Numbered from the stretch's first letter, positions 24,143 to 32,246 are shown. The stretch is 64,000 nt of DNA from VXOI01 sp965197575 (GCA_965197575.1 OZ240214.1:3100001-3164000); one strand, 5' to 3'. A program made the numbers and translations. The notes: generated by a model not told the origin, from the sequence alone.

Positions 24143-24475
24143 ATGGCTATTTACCGCGTATTCGCCGGCCCGGACGGAGAGAGCCACATCGAGGAGATCG
24201 GGCTGGACGACCGCCCCGAATTGGGCTCACTGATGAACGTGGCCGAAGTGAAGGTCCAGAAATTCGACGAGCCTCGCAACATGGACTTCCATCCCTTGCC
24301 GGAGCGGCGGCTCATCGTTCACCTATCCGGGGAGGTCGAGATCGGCGCCAGCGACGGCTCGAAGCAGGTCTTCCGCGCCGGGGACGTCCGGCTGATGGAG
24401 GACACGGTCGGCCGCGGCCACACCCACGTCGACCGCGGGCCGACTTCCGCCGCCTACATCATCCTGAACGACTAA
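24143..24475 (+). CDS. Small cupin-fold protein
   Basis: A 110-residue single-domain protein with the cupin second motif in VFRAGDVRLMEDTVGRGHTH and a hydrophobic strand pattern around RRLIVHLSGEVEIG. It may bind a metal through the His residues of GHTH, but the first cupin motif is degenerate (FHPLPERRLIVH). AGGAGGGATAGAG precedes the ATG. Its TAA overlaps the end of the convergent AhpD-like gene by two bases. Confidence 0.82.
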   Translation: MAIYRVFAGPDGESHIEEIGLDDRPELGSLMNVAEVKVQKFDEPRNMDFHPLPERRLIVHLSGEVEIGASDGSKQVFRAGDVRLMEDTVGRGHTHVDRGPTSAAYIILND

Positions 24476-24870
24476 TGCCTCGCGCCGGTGGAGTGCATGA
24501 TCAGGTTGCCCTTGGCGACCTCGGTCATCACTTCCACGGCTTCGGCCAGCGTCGCGTCGTCCACTCCCAGATGCTTCACGGCATCCAGATGGAAGCGCAC
24601 TCAAACGCCGCAGTTGTTCATCGAGGAGACGACGTAGGCGATCAGCTTCTTGGTCTTCAGGTCCAGGAGGCCCGGCCCCATCGCCTGCTTGTAGTGGCGC
24701 CAATACGACTCCAGATGGTCCGGGTTGTGGGCGATGAGTTGGAAGGTCTCGGGGACGAAACTCCAGCCCATAGTCGCCTTGATGTCCTCGTAGACCTCTT
24801 TGACCCTGCCGGTGGCTTCCTGTTCCGTCACCAAGCTGACTCTCGCCACGCCGACCTCCACTAGAGACAC
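24472..24870 (-). CDS. AhpD-like carboxymuconolactone decarboxylase family protein, probable selenoprotein (in-frame TGA at codon 90)
   Basis: AhpD-like proteins are thiol peroxidase partners using a CxxC motif. Translation from ATG 24870 gives 89 residues ending NNCGV before TGA (24603-24601). The frame then stays open to TAG 24472 and reads VRFHLDAVKHLGVDDATLAE, the normal family continuation (N-C-x-x-C-x-x-x-H with a helix behind). The TGA therefore stands exactly where the second Cys of CxxC is expected, giving C87-G-V-U90. A SECIS-like hairpin begins 12 nt after the TGA. AhpD-like CxxU selenoproteins are known. A nonsense mutation (TGC or TGT to TGA) or sequencing error is the alternative. 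Full length is 132 residues, normal for the family. Confidence 0.8.
24567..24588 (-). promoter_or_regulatory. SECIS-like hairpin downstream of the in-frame TGA
   Basis: On the minus strand CTGGATGC and GCATCTGG form an 8-bp stem (two G-U pairs) around the loop CGTGAA. The loop begins 21 nt after the TGA and has G in its second position followed by U, which fits the general description of bacterial SECIS elements (short upper stem, small loop, G among the first loop bases, 16-37 nt from UGA). It lies inside the coding sequence, as in bacteria. Confidence 0.6.
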
Positions 24871-24960
24871 GCTCTGCTACCATGATGGGGCACGGGCAGG
24901 TTTAGCGCAACTTCGCGGCGGAGGCGGGTCATCGACGGGGTAGGCTGGCCGGGCGCGGTC

Positions 24961-25731
24961 TTGCTGGGGTTCCTGCAAGGGGTATTCGAGTGGCTGCCGG
25001 TCAGTTCCGAAGGGGCGGTGGCGGCTGTCTACAGCCTGGCCTACGGGCGCGGCCTCGACGAAGGCGTGGAATACGCGCTGTGGCTGCACGCGGGCACCGT
25101 CCCCGCCGCGCTGTTGGCGCTCCGTGCGGAGGCTGCGGCGGTGATCAAGAACGTCTTGGACAGCCCGCTCCGCATGGCGCCGCTGCCTGCTTTCCTCATC
25201 TGGTCCACTGCGGTCAGCGGGGTAATCGGCCTGCCGTTGCTGTTGGCGGTGACCGGGACCTCCGACGTTACCGGCGCCGGAGTGATGGCGTTCATCGGGG
25301 CCGCGATGCTGGCGACCGCCGCCGCTCACCTGCTGCGGCCTCCCGCCGGGACCCGGAGCATGGACGCCGCAACCAAGACCGACGCCATTCTGGCCGGGCT
25401 GTGCCAGGGGGTGTCGGTGATTCCGGGGATCAGCCGCTCCGGCGTTACTCTGGCGTTGCTGTTGGGGCGCGCTTTTCAAGGCCGCGACGCCCTGACGATC
25501 AGCTTCCTGATGAGCGTGCCAGTGAGTCTTGCCGCCGCGATTTATGCCGGAGTCACTTCCGGCGCGGCATCATCCTGGGAGGCTTTGCTGGCCCTGCTGG
25601 TTGCCTTCCTGACGGGGCTGGCCGCCATCCGCGCCCTGCTGAAGCTGGCCGCCCGCCTTAACTACGGCTACTTCCTGCTGGCCGTGGGCGCGGCCATGAC
25701 GGCCGGGGCGGTGTGGCAGTTGGCGGGCTAA
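24961..25731 (+). CDS. uppP: Undecaprenyl-diphosphatase (UppP/BacA family)
   Basis: A membrane enzyme that recycles undecaprenyl diphosphate to the carrier lipid for wall and glycan synthesis. The two conserved regions are QGVFEWLPVSSEG near the start and GLCQGVSVIPGISRSGVT near residue 145. About seven membrane segments are predicted, 256 residues in total. The start is unclear: the frame is open to 24886 but has no ATG or GTG, so TTG 24961 (or an atypical codon upstream) is used here, which trims the first helix. The SSEG replaces the usual SSTGH, so activity deserves caution. Confidence 0.85.
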   Translation: MLGFLQGVFEWLPVSSEGAVAAVYSLAYGRGLDEGVEYALWLHAGTVPAALLALRAEAAAVIKNVLDSPLRMAPLPAFLIWSTAVSGVIGLPLLLAVTGTSDVTGAGVMAFIGAAMLATAAAHLLRPPAGTRSMDAATKTDAILAGLCQGVSVIPGISRSGVTLALLLGRAFQGRDALTISFLMSVPVSLAAAIYAGVTSGAASSWEALLALLVAFLTGLAAIRALLKLAARLNYGYFLLAVGAAMTAGAVWQLAG

Positions 25732-27053
25732 ACGCGGCGCTGGTCGCGGTAGTTGGGAGCGGTGATCTGTAGCCATTCAACTACCATACTATCCACTAGC
25801 CTAGAGGAAATGCGGGGCTTGGCATCTTCCAAATCCTCTAGGGAAGAAGCTGTGGTTATCACCGTGGGAAGCCTGGCTTCGTGCCGGTGTACGATTATCT
25901 GATAGAGCTTTTCCTCGGCCCAGGGAGTGCTGCTCTCCGCGCCCAGATCGTCCAGCACCAACAGCGGCACCGTGTTCACCTGCTCGAACAGCTCGTCGAA
26001 CCCTATGGAACTGTCGGGGCTGAAGGTCGACCGCAGGTGGTCGAGCAACGTCGGCACGAAGGCGAAGAATACCTGCTGCCCTTGCTTGAGGCTCTCGCCA
26101 GCGATGGCCACGGCCAGGTGGGTCTTCCCCGAACCCCGAGGCCCGGTGAAAAGCAACCAGCCTTGAGGCGACGTGGCGAATGTCTGCGCGGACCCAAGGG
26201 CCGCACCCAGGGTCTCGCGGTCTCGCCGGGACGAATTGGCCCCTCCGGCGGGGTCGAAGCTGTCGAAGGTCATCCTTTGCAGCATCTCGGGGCGCACTTC
26301 GCCGATGCCGTGGGCGAGGCGGTTGTTGAATTGGCCCAAAGGCAGCATCCTGGAGTGGCCGCCGCTTTCCAAGCGGGTCCGCAACGCCTCGTCCAACCGG
26401 GACACCGGCCCCCGCACCGTAACGACGGTCGGCAGGGAGTGATTGTAGCGATGGTTGATAACCTGGAAGAGCTTTTCCTGCGCCCACGGCGTCGCGTTGT
26501 GTACGCCGAGGTCGTCCAGCACCAGCAGCGGCACGTTGCGCACCTGCTCGAACAGCTCATCGTAGGTGGCCGGGCTGTCGGGGGAGTAGGTGGCGCGCAG
26601 GTGGTCGAGCAGGTCCGACACCACGATGAAGAAAGTAGTGTGCCGCCGCTCGATGCAGCGGTTGGCGATGGCCGCCGCGAGGTGGGTCTTGCCGCTGCCG
26701 GTGGGACCGGACAGCACCAGCCACCCGTCGGGGTTCTCGGCGAAGGCCCGCGCCACCGGCAGCCCCTCGGCAAACTGGCGGCGGGCGGCGGGGTCGTCCA
26801 GCGGGCCTTCGGGCTTGGTGTCGGCGAAGGAGATCCGGGAGAGCGTCCCCAGGTTGCTGTAGCGGCGCAGGGAAGCGACCCGGTCGGCGATGTCCTGCAC
26901 GTGCTGGCAGCGGCACGGCATGGCTTGGCCGAACTCGGGATGGCCGACGTGGACGCGCCGCGTAACCCAACCGCTGCCGTTGCAATGCCGACAGAGGTCG
27001 AGGTCAGGAGTTTCTTCCGGCAGACTTGGCGGCGCGGCGCCGTTGACGTTCAT
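25728..27053 (-). CDS. DnaC/DnaI-like helicase loader with two AAA+ modules
   Basis: A 441-residue protein (460 from the upstream ATG 27110). A zinc-type CRHCNGSGW...CRC motif opens it, followed by a first AAA+ module (Walker A GPTGSGKTH near 130, Walker B LLVLDDLG) and a second closely similar one (GPRGSGKTH near 330, LLVLDDLGAES). Both modules share the sequences LLDHLR and DELFEQV, so they arose by internal duplication. DnaC/DnaI/IstB proteins load the replicative helicase. The gene overlaps the DnaD-like gene and follows dnaB, which supports a role in helicase loading. Confidence 0.85.
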   Translation of the reverse strand: MNVNGAAPPSLPEETPDLDLCRHCNGSGWVTRRVHVGHPEFGQAMPCRCQHVQDIADRVASLRRYSNLGTLSRISFADTKPEGPLDDPAARRQFAEGLPVARAFAENPDGWLVLSGPTGSGKTHLAAAIANRCIERRHTTFFIVVSDLLDHLRATYSPDSPATYDELFEQVRNVPLLVLDDLGVHNATPWAQEKLFQVINHRYNHSLPTVVTVRGPVSRLDEALRTRLESGGHSRMLPLGQFNNRLAHGIGEVRPEMLQRMTFDSFDPAGGANSSRRDRETLGAALGSAQTFATSPQGWLLFTGPRGSGKTHLAVAIAGESLKQGQQVFFAFVPTLLDHLRSTFSPDSSIGFDELFEQVNTVPLLVLDDLGAESSTPWAEEKLYQIIVHRHEARLPTVITTASSLEDLEDAKPRISSRLVDSMVVEWLQITAPNYRDQRRV

Positions 27054-27753
27054 ACTCCTCAATGTGCTTCTGTCGCTGATCCTTCGAAGGATGTCTCCCA
27101 GGCTTTCCATACTCTTTTCCCTCGCTTAACCGCCCATCCTTGCCCTCAGAGCTCCAACGCCTGAGAATACCAGAGATGTAGCGCCAGTTACGCTTGTTTG
27201 TCAGTACCGCGATCTGGAACGCCTCGTTGATCCAACTCCAGGGATAGCGTTCCTCTGCTTCCTTCAGCTCGTCTGCCAGAATAGGCGAAAGCGTGCCGAT
27301 GTTGTCTTCGTAGAGTGCGAAGATGTTTGGCTTAACGGCGGTCGCCGCCGGGCCGCGTTCCGCATCATCATGCGGGAGCGGTGGCGCGGAGGATTCCCTC
27401 AGCCGGGCCAGCGAACGGCGTCCCGCGTCGTTGTTCAGGAGGAACAGCACTCCGGCGGTCTCGCTCTTGTGGGTGAGGAACGTGCCTCGCCCGACTGCCA
27501 GCCGCAACCCCCGCCGCACTTCTTCGGTCCCGTCCTTATCCGCTTGTTGCAGCCCGTTGACCAGCGAGCGGTCGCCGAGAAACTCGTCCAGCGACAACGC
27601 CCGCAGCGGAGCCTGCTTGCGGTGCAGCAGCCAGAGCCCGCGCAGCGTCACCTTCAACTCGGCCAAGTCTTGAATCTGCTCCAAGACTTCGCCGAGAAGC
27701 GAGTTGGGCACCGGCGTATAAAGGGTCTCGCGGGTGAATCCGGTGAACGCCAT
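27004..27753 (-). CDS. DnaD-like (DnaB_2 domain) primosome protein
   Basis: A 249-residue protein starting MAFTGFTRET at 27753. The N-terminal two thirds resemble the winged-helix/DDBH1 part of DnaD-type proteins. The segment from about residue 150 (FALYEDNIGTLSPILADELK, then WINEAFQIAVLTNKRNWRYI) is the DnaD/DnaB_2 C-terminal domain. These proteins remodel DNA and bring the helicase to the origin or restart site. The tail is charged. It starts one base after the dnaB stop and overlaps the dnaC-like gene. Confidence 0.84.
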   Translation of the reverse strand: MAFTGFTRETLYTPVPNSLLGEVLEQIQDLAELKVTLRGLWLLHRKQAPLRALSLDEFLGDRSLVNGLQQADKDGTEEVRRGLRLAVGRGTFLTHKSETAGVLFLLNNDAGRRSLARLRESSAPPLPHDDAERGPAATAVKPNIFALYEDNIGTLSPILADELKEAEERYPWSWINEAFQIAVLTNKRNWRYISGILRRWSSEGKDGRLSEGKEYGKPGRHPSKDQRQKHIEEYERQRRRAAKSAGRNS

Positions 27754-27754
27754 G

Positions 27755-29116
27755 CTAGAACTCGTCCACTCTGGCGAATGAATCGAATCGCACCAGGTTG
27801 TCGCGAAAGAACAATTGCAGGGCGCCGGTGGGGCCGTTGCGATGCTTGGCGACGATGATGTCGGCCACGTTCCTCGGATAGGGACGGCCCGGGTTCTGCC
27901 GCTCCCACTCGTCCTCGGTGGTATAAACGTCCTCGCGGTGGATGAACACAACCACGTCGGCGTCCTGCTCGATGCTGCCGCTGTCGCGCAGGTCGGAGAG
28001 CTGCGGGCGGTGTCCGGGCCGGTTCTCCACCACCCGGCTGAGCTGCGAGCAGGTGACGAGGCCGATGTTCAAGTCGCGGGCCAACCCCTTGAGGGACCGG
28101 GAAATCTCGCTGATTTCCTGCACCCGGTTGTCGCCCCGTCCCCTCCCCTGCACCAACTGAAGGTAGTCCACCACCAGCAGATCGAGGCCGTGCTCCAAGG
28201 AAAGTCGGCGCGACTTGCTGCGCATCTCCACCAGCCCTTGATACGGCGTGTCGTCGATGTAGACGGGCAGGTCCGAAAGCTGGCCGATGGAGTCGATGAC
28301 CCGCTGCTCCTCGGCGTTGGTGAGCAGCCCCAGACGCAGCCGGTGGGAGTCGATGCCAGCCTCGGACGCCAGGATGCGCAGGGCCAGTTGCTCGCGCCCC
28401 ATTTCCAGGCTGAACACGCCGGAAATGGAGCCGTTTTTGGCCGCGTTCAAGCAGATGTTCAGCGCCAGGGTGCTCTTGCCCAGCGCCGGCCTCGCGCCCA
28501 GGATGACCATGTCGGAGCGTTGGATGCCGCCCAGCAGCTCGTCCAAATCGGTGAACCCGGACATCACTGGCCCGCCGCCCGCGGCCAAGGGCTCGACGAT
28601 GGCGGCCCGGTCTTCCAGGTATTGGTCGTAGATCTGGCGAAGGGGAATGAAGCCGCGCTCGGTCCCGTTGCCGCGGACGGTGAACAGGACATCTTCGGCC
28701 TGTCTGAGGGTGGCGTCGACGTCGTCCGTGTCCTCATAGCCCATCGCCGAAATGCGCGAGGCGGCGTCGATGAGCTTGCGCATGACCGACGTGCGGGACA
28801 CTACCTTGGCGTAGTCCTCCGAATGGGCCGAGGTCGGGGTGATGGACACGAGGTGGCTGAGGTAGGCCATGCCGCCCACTGACTCCAGTTGACCGTTGCG
28901 GCTCAACTCACCGGCCAACGTCAGCTGGTCGATGGCTTCATCCCGCTGGAACAAGGCCATGGCGGCCGCGTAGCAGAGTTGGTTCCGCTCGCGGTAAAAA
29001 TCGGCCGATTGGAGCATCGGCGCCACGCGGGTAAAGCTCTCCCCGTCGATCAGCACCGACCCGACAACCGCCTCCTCGGCCTCCAGATCGTGCGGCAACA
29101 GCTTTTCCGCGTACAT
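27755..29116 (-). CDS. dnaB: Replicative DNA helicase
   Basis: A 453-residue hexameric 5'-3' helicase. The N-terminal DnaB domain (PHDLEAEEAVVGSVLIDGES) is followed by the RecA-like core: Walker A GARPALGKSTLALN near 215, Walker B LDLLVVDYLQLVQG near 325, and the arginine-finger region LSDLRDSGSIEQDADVVVFI. No intein is seen. It leads the replication set with a DnaD-like and a loader-like protein, probably cotranscribed with rplI upstream. Confidence 0.97.
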   Translation of the reverse strand: MYAEKLLPHDLEAEEAVVGSVLIDGESFTRVAPMLQSADFYRERNQLCYAAAMALFQRDEAIDQLTLAGELSRNGQLESVGGMAYLSHLVSITPTSAHSEDYAKVVSRTSVMRKLIDAASRISAMGYEDTDDVDATLRQAEDVLFTVRGNGTERGFIPLRQIYDQYLEDRAAIVEPLAAGGGPVMSGFTDLDELLGGIQRSDMVILGARPALGKSTLALNICLNAAKNGSISGVFSLEMGREQLALRILASEAGIDSHRLRLGLLTNAEEQRVIDSIGQLSDLPVYIDDTPYQGLVEMRSKSRRLSLEHGLDLLVVDYLQLVQGRGRGDNRVQEISEISRSLKGLARDLNIGLVTCSQLSRVVENRPGHRPQLSDLRDSGSIEQDADVVVFIHREDVYTTEDEWERQNPGRPYPRNVADIIVAKHRNGPTGALQLFFRDNLVRFDSFARVDEF

Positions 29117-29221
29117 TATCCTTTTCGCTTACCTCTGTCCTTTCCCCGCATGGCGGGGACGCTTGCTCCGTGGCGGTGGGGACGCTGGACCGTTCGTCTT
29201 CACGCGACCGCGTGCGTCGAA

Positions 29222-29247
29222 TGGCGATTTGCGAATCGCCCCTACTC
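29222..29247. repeat. Partial copy of the GTAGGGGCG palindrome
   Basis: GGCGATT-TGCG-AATCGCC followed by CCTAC resembles the full palindrome at 32247-32274, with one arm shortened. It lies against the 3' end of rplI and may serve as a transcript-end hairpin. Confidence 0.5.
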
Positions 29248-29691
29248 CTCGACGTCGGCGGTTACGTTGATGGTGGCGGTGATGTCGGTGGACAGGCGCA
29301 GGGTGATTTCGTACTCGCCGGGCTCCCGGATGGGTTCGGCGACCTCCACCCAGCGGCGCTCGACCTCACGGCCCAGCGTTTCGCCCAATTCCATGGCGAT
29401 GTGAGTGCTGGTTATCGCGCCGTAGTAGCGGCCGGTGGGAGTGATGCGGGCCCGCACGGCAATCTCGACGCCGTCCAGCGCTTCCTTCAGTTCCTCCAGG
29501 ACCTGGGTCTCGCGGGCACGGACCTGGTCGCCGACGGTCTTGATCTTGTGGAGGCGCTTCATCACCTCGGGCGTGGCCATCTCGGCCAGCCCCTTGGGCA
29601 ACAGGTAGTTCCGGGCGTAGCCGTCGGGCACTCGCCGGACCTCTCCGGCGCGCGCTTTGTTCGGCACGTCCTGAGTAAAAACAACTTCCAT
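29242..29691 (-). CDS. rplI: Large ribosomal subunit protein bL9
   Basis: A 149-residue ribosomal protein. The N-terminal RNA-binding domain (VVFTQDVPNKARAGEVRRV, DGYARNYLLPKGLAEMAT) is joined by a long helix to the C-terminal domain. The MEVVFTQD start at 29691 is preferred to GTG 29700 because bL9 proteins start at this residue. It precedes dnaB, as in many bacteria where rplI and dnaB are linked. Confidence 0.95.
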   Translation of the reverse strand: MEVVFTQDVPNKARAGEVRRVPDGYARNYLLPKGLAEMATPEVMKRLHKIKTVGDQVRARETQVLEELKEALDGVEIAVRARITPTGRYYGAITSTHIAMELGETLGREVERRWVEVAEPIREPGEYEITLRLSTDITATINVTADVEE

Positions 29692-29741
29692 AGTGGTCAC
29701 ATCCGTAGGGAGTTACAAGGGTAAGGATACAAGACCGGCCC

Positions 29742-29747
29742 ATTATA
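29742..29747 (-). promoter_or_regulatory. Putative -10 box upstream of rplI-dnaB
   Basis: A perfect TATAAT on the minus strand lies 51 bp upstream of the bL9 start. No clear -35 box is seen at 17 bp (only a TTTCGG-like sequence), so this is a weak call. Confidence 0.4.
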
Positions 29748-29858
29748 CGCCACGCTTCGCGGCCCCGAAAAGCAGGAAATGTCACTGCTGCCAGTCGCCG
29801 GTGGATAGAATTCCGGTTCGCTGGTACTATACGGATAATTTCATTGGGGGAACGTCGA

Positions 29859-30368
29859 ATGACTTTAGAGGAAAGGGTAACCAGGCTGGAAGCGTCATAC
29901 GAGCAAAGTAGCCAGACGATGGCAGACATAGCCCGGTCGCTGGAGTCCCTGCGCACGGACATGAATTCCGGTATGGAAAATCTGCGGGCCGACATCAACA
30001 GCCTCCGGGCCGACATCAACACCCTCCGGGTAGACACGAATGCCAGCATCGACACGTTACGCGCTGAAACGAAGACCAGCATCGACAGCCTGCGCGCCGA
30101 CATAAACAGCCTCCGGGCCGACACGAATACCAGCATCGACAGCCTCCGGGCCGACATAAACAGCCTCCGGGCCGACACGAATGCGAGCATGGACAGCTTA
30201 CGCGCCGAAATGAACAACCTTCGGGCCGAAATGAATGGCGGTACTGAAAGTATTCGAGCGGATATGACCAGCCGGTTCAATGGTACTTACGTGCTGCTGG
30301 GCAGCTTGTGTGGATCGGTGGTCGCCGGGTTGGTTGCCTTCGGCGTCGCGCTTATTCTTACTACCTGA
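29859..30368 (+). CDS. Coiled-coil protein with C-terminal membrane anchor
   Basis: A 169-residue protein. Residues about 5-130 form one long coiled coil made of regular repeats: heptads of the form SLRADIN and 11-residue units of the form TSIDSLRADIN, repeated about ten times. The last 25 residues (YVLLGSLCGSVVAGLVAFGV) form a single membrane segment. The start ATG 29859 follows GGGGGAAC; an in-frame TTG 29844 lies upstream. Similar proteins are annotated as DUF1640-like or hypothetical. It may act as a membrane-tethered spacer or partner; no function is evident. Confidence 0.72.
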   Translation: MTLEERVTRLEASYEQSSQTMADIARSLESLRTDMNSGMENLRADINSLRADINTLRVDTNASIDTLRAETKTSIDSLRADINSLRADTNTSIDSLRADINSLRADTNASMDSLRAEMNNLRAEMNGGTESIRADMTSRFNGTYVLLGSLCGSVVAGLVAFGVALILTT

Positions 30369-30420
30369 GGAAAGCCGTCGCAGCTTCCAATCGAGCTTCA
30401 CAAACGCCGGATTGCGCTGT

Positions 30421-30450
30421 AGAGGCCCTGCCAAGGGGCCTCTTCTTCTT
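30421..30450 (+). terminator. Putative intrinsic terminator after the coiled-coil gene
   Basis: AGAGGCCCT and AGGGGCCTCT form a near-perfect stem around GCCA and are followed by TCTTCTT. This is consistent with termination of the coiled-coil gene 53 bp past its stop. Confidence 0.6.
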
Positions 30451-30507
30451 GAGCTAGTGGATCGGGGGCCGCTGCTCATTATGAAGCCGCGGCGCAGGGA
30501 GGGCATC

Positions 30508-31176
30508 ATGGGATTCATGGAGGAGATCGAGCAGCGGGCGCTGCCGCTCCGGGAAGCGATACTGGCCCATCCCTTCGTTGTCGGCGTGGGGCGAGGAGAC
30601 CTGCCGGTGGAGAAGTTCAAGTTCTACGTAGCGCAGGACTACGTTTACCTGATCGACTACAGTCGGGCGCTGGCAATGGCGGTGACGCGGGCCCCGGAGC
30701 TGGACGTGATGTCATGGTTCGCCGGGCTGCTCAACGAGACCCTCAACACCGAAATGGCCCTTCATCGCAGCTACTGCGCCGAGTTCGGCATCTCGGCGGA
30801 AGAGCTTGAAGCAACGCAGGCCGCGCCCACGACGGTCGCCTACACCAGCTTCCTGCTTAAGACCGCCGCCCAAGGCAGCTTAGGCGAGCTGGTCGCTTCC
30901 TTGGTGCCCTGCGGTTGGGGTTACTGGGAGATCGGCGAGCGCCTGGCCAGACGGGGGCCGCCCGCAGACGCGCCGCTTTACGCCCAATGGATCGGCATGT
31001 ACTCCTCGGACGAGTTCCGCGATCTGGCACTGTACCTGCGGGCGCTGGCCGACCGGATTGGCGGCGAGGCCAGTCCTGCGGAAAGGGCCGCGATGGAAGC
31101 GGCCTACGTTACCAGCCTGCGCCTGGAATATCAGTTCTGGGATATGGCCTACACCCTCGAAGAGTGGGCGGTGTAA
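30508..31176 (+). CDS. tenA: TenA family protein (aminopyrimidine aminohydrolase/thiaminase II)
   Basis: A 222-residue all-helical protein of the TenA family, which salvages thiamin breakdown products such as aminomethyl-HMP. The YVAQDYVYLIDYSRALA segment and the catalytic Cys in VPCGWGYWEIG (near residue 135) are present, and the FWDMAY segment near the end provides the catalytic Glu region. GGGAGGG lies 4-6 bp before ATG 30508; an in-frame ATG at 30481 is less well placed. A thiD gene lies far away at 53 kb, so no thiamin operon is present here. Confidence 0.9.
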   Translation: MGFMEEIEQRALPLREAILAHPFVVGVGRGDLPVEKFKFYVAQDYVYLIDYSRALAMAVTRAPELDVMSWFAGLLNETLNTEMALHRSYCAEFGISAEELEATQAAPTTVAYTSFLLKTAAQGSLGELVASLVPCGWGYWEIGERLARRGPPADAPLYAQWIGMYSSDEFRDLALYLRALADRIGGEASPAERAAMEAAYVTSLRLEYQFWDMAYTLEEWAV

Positions 31177-31236
31177 TGGGCAGAGCGATCATCCTGTGAC
31201 AGAATTCGTCTAACGGACGTCGCCGTAGGCAATCAA

Positions 31237-31461
31237 GTGGAGCTATCGGAAACAATCGGAAACGTACTAAACCTGATTGTAATGGTGCTCGTACTAGGCA
31301 TCCCGGTCGTAGTCGGTGTCGTTATGGTCCGGAGAGGCGGCTCCATTGCCCGGCCCGTCGGATTCGCTCTGATCGTTGTGTTTATCGTATTGATCGTGCT
31401 GGTGGTCTTTAGTTATGCGGTATCCGAGGAAGCGGAGCAAATAGTCACCCCAGGCTCTTGA
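31237..31461 (+). CDS. Small two-helix membrane protein, unknown
   Basis: A 74-residue ORF starting GTG 31237. It has two hydrophobic helices (LNLIVMVLVLGIPVVVGVVM and VGFALIVVFIVLIVLVVFSY) separated by a short basic loop, and an acidic tail. Base use is less GC-rich than in neighbouring genes. The start codon has no clear ribosome-binding site. Its last 17 bases overlap the 3' end of the methyltransferase gene on the other strand. Confidence 0.5.
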   Translation: MELSETIGNVLNLIVMVLVLGIPVVVGVVMVRRGGSIARPVGFALIVVFIVLIVLVVFSYAVSEEAEQIVTPGS

Positions 31462-32224
31462 CCGCACGGAAAATCCAGCAGGGCCAGGAGAAGTGGATGT
31501 CCCCGTCTTCCTGGGGCGCGATGCGAAAGGCATCGACCATTTCCGGCGTGGCAGTCAGGAAGTCGCGGCGCAGGGCGTCCACCTCGGCGGACGGGGTGTT
31601 GGTCCGGGCTACCCAGTCGTCGAATTGAAGGTTGGTCCAGGTCATTTCGCTGTCCACGACCCGCAGGCGAAGCTCGTCTAACGCCCCTTGCACTACCGAC
31701 ACCTTGCGGTCCTCGATGTGGCTGAAGTCCCGGCGTAACTCCATGTCGTTGATCCAAGCGTGCAGGGCATCGTCTTCGGGGGCGACGTTGTCTGAAACCA
31801 CCAGGGAGCCCCCGGTCTTGAGCGCCCGGCGGGCCTCTGCCAGCGACTTCTCGAAGTCCATGAAATGGTGGGCTGCGGCGCGGCATGTGATCAGGTCCAC
31901 GCTGCCGTCGGCGAAGGGCAGAGACTCGGCGGCGTTCTGGCACAACCGGACGTTGGACACACCCCGCTCCTCGCGGATGCGCCGGGCTTGTTGCAGCATC
32001 GCCAGGGTGATGTCGCTGGCGACCATTTTATCGGTCCCCGAGGCTACGGCGAAGGCGGTGAAGCCGGCGCCGGTGCCCAAATCGACGGCCCAACGGTAGG
32101 GCCCGGCGTTGGCGGCCAGCCGCTGTACCGCGTCCAGCCGGTCGTCCGAAATGTGTACGGCGCTGGTCGCGTAAGCCCCGGCGGCCGCGCCGAACATTCG
32201 TTGCGCCGCTGTCTCCTCCACCAT
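31445..32224 (-). CDS. Class I SAM-dependent methyltransferase (UbiE-like)
   Basis: A 259-residue methyltransferase starting MVEETAAQRMFG at 32224. The SAM-binding motif I VDLGTGAGFTAFAV and post I MVASDITLAMLQQAR are present, as is motif II (LPFADGSVDLITCRAAAHHF). The order matches methyltransferase type 11/UbiE-like small-molecule enzymes. The open frame continues upstream through the palindrome at 32247-32274, which argues against a longer protein. The substrate is unknown. Confidence 0.88.
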   Translation of the reverse strand: MVEETAAQRMFGAAAGAYATSAVHISDDRLDAVQRLAANAGPYRWAVDLGTGAGFTAFAVASGTDKMVASDITLAMLQQARRIREERGVSNVRLCQNAAESLPFADGSVDLITCRAAAHHFMDFEKSLAEARRALKTGGSLVVSDNVAPEDDALHAWINDMELRRDFSHIEDRKVSVVQGALDELRLRVVDSEMTWTNLQFDDWVARTNTPSAEVDALRRDFLTATPEMVDAFRIAPQEDGDIHFSWPCWIFRAVKSLG

Positions 32225-32246
32225 GCCTATGCACCTCGCAAAATGT

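Noticed and set aside
24601..24603. TGA as a genome-wide sense codon (alternative genetic code)
   Set aside because: Many genes, including uvrA and brnA, end at TGA with normal protein lengths. Only the AhpD-like gene is interrupted, at a Cys column, which favours selenocysteine instead.
25881..27164. 427-residue plus-strand frame
   Set aside because: Antisense to the double AAA+ loader gene and rich in His, Gly and Gln; a by-product of codon bias.
29950..30250. CRISPR-like array of short repeats
   Set aside because: The repeats are in frame, of 21 or 33 bp without unique spacers, and encode a coiled coil. No cas genes are nearby.
30280..30507. N-terminal extension of TenA by 76 codons
   Set aside because: It would include the terminator hairpin and the end of the previous gene. 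ATG 30508 has a good ribosome-binding site and fits the family length.
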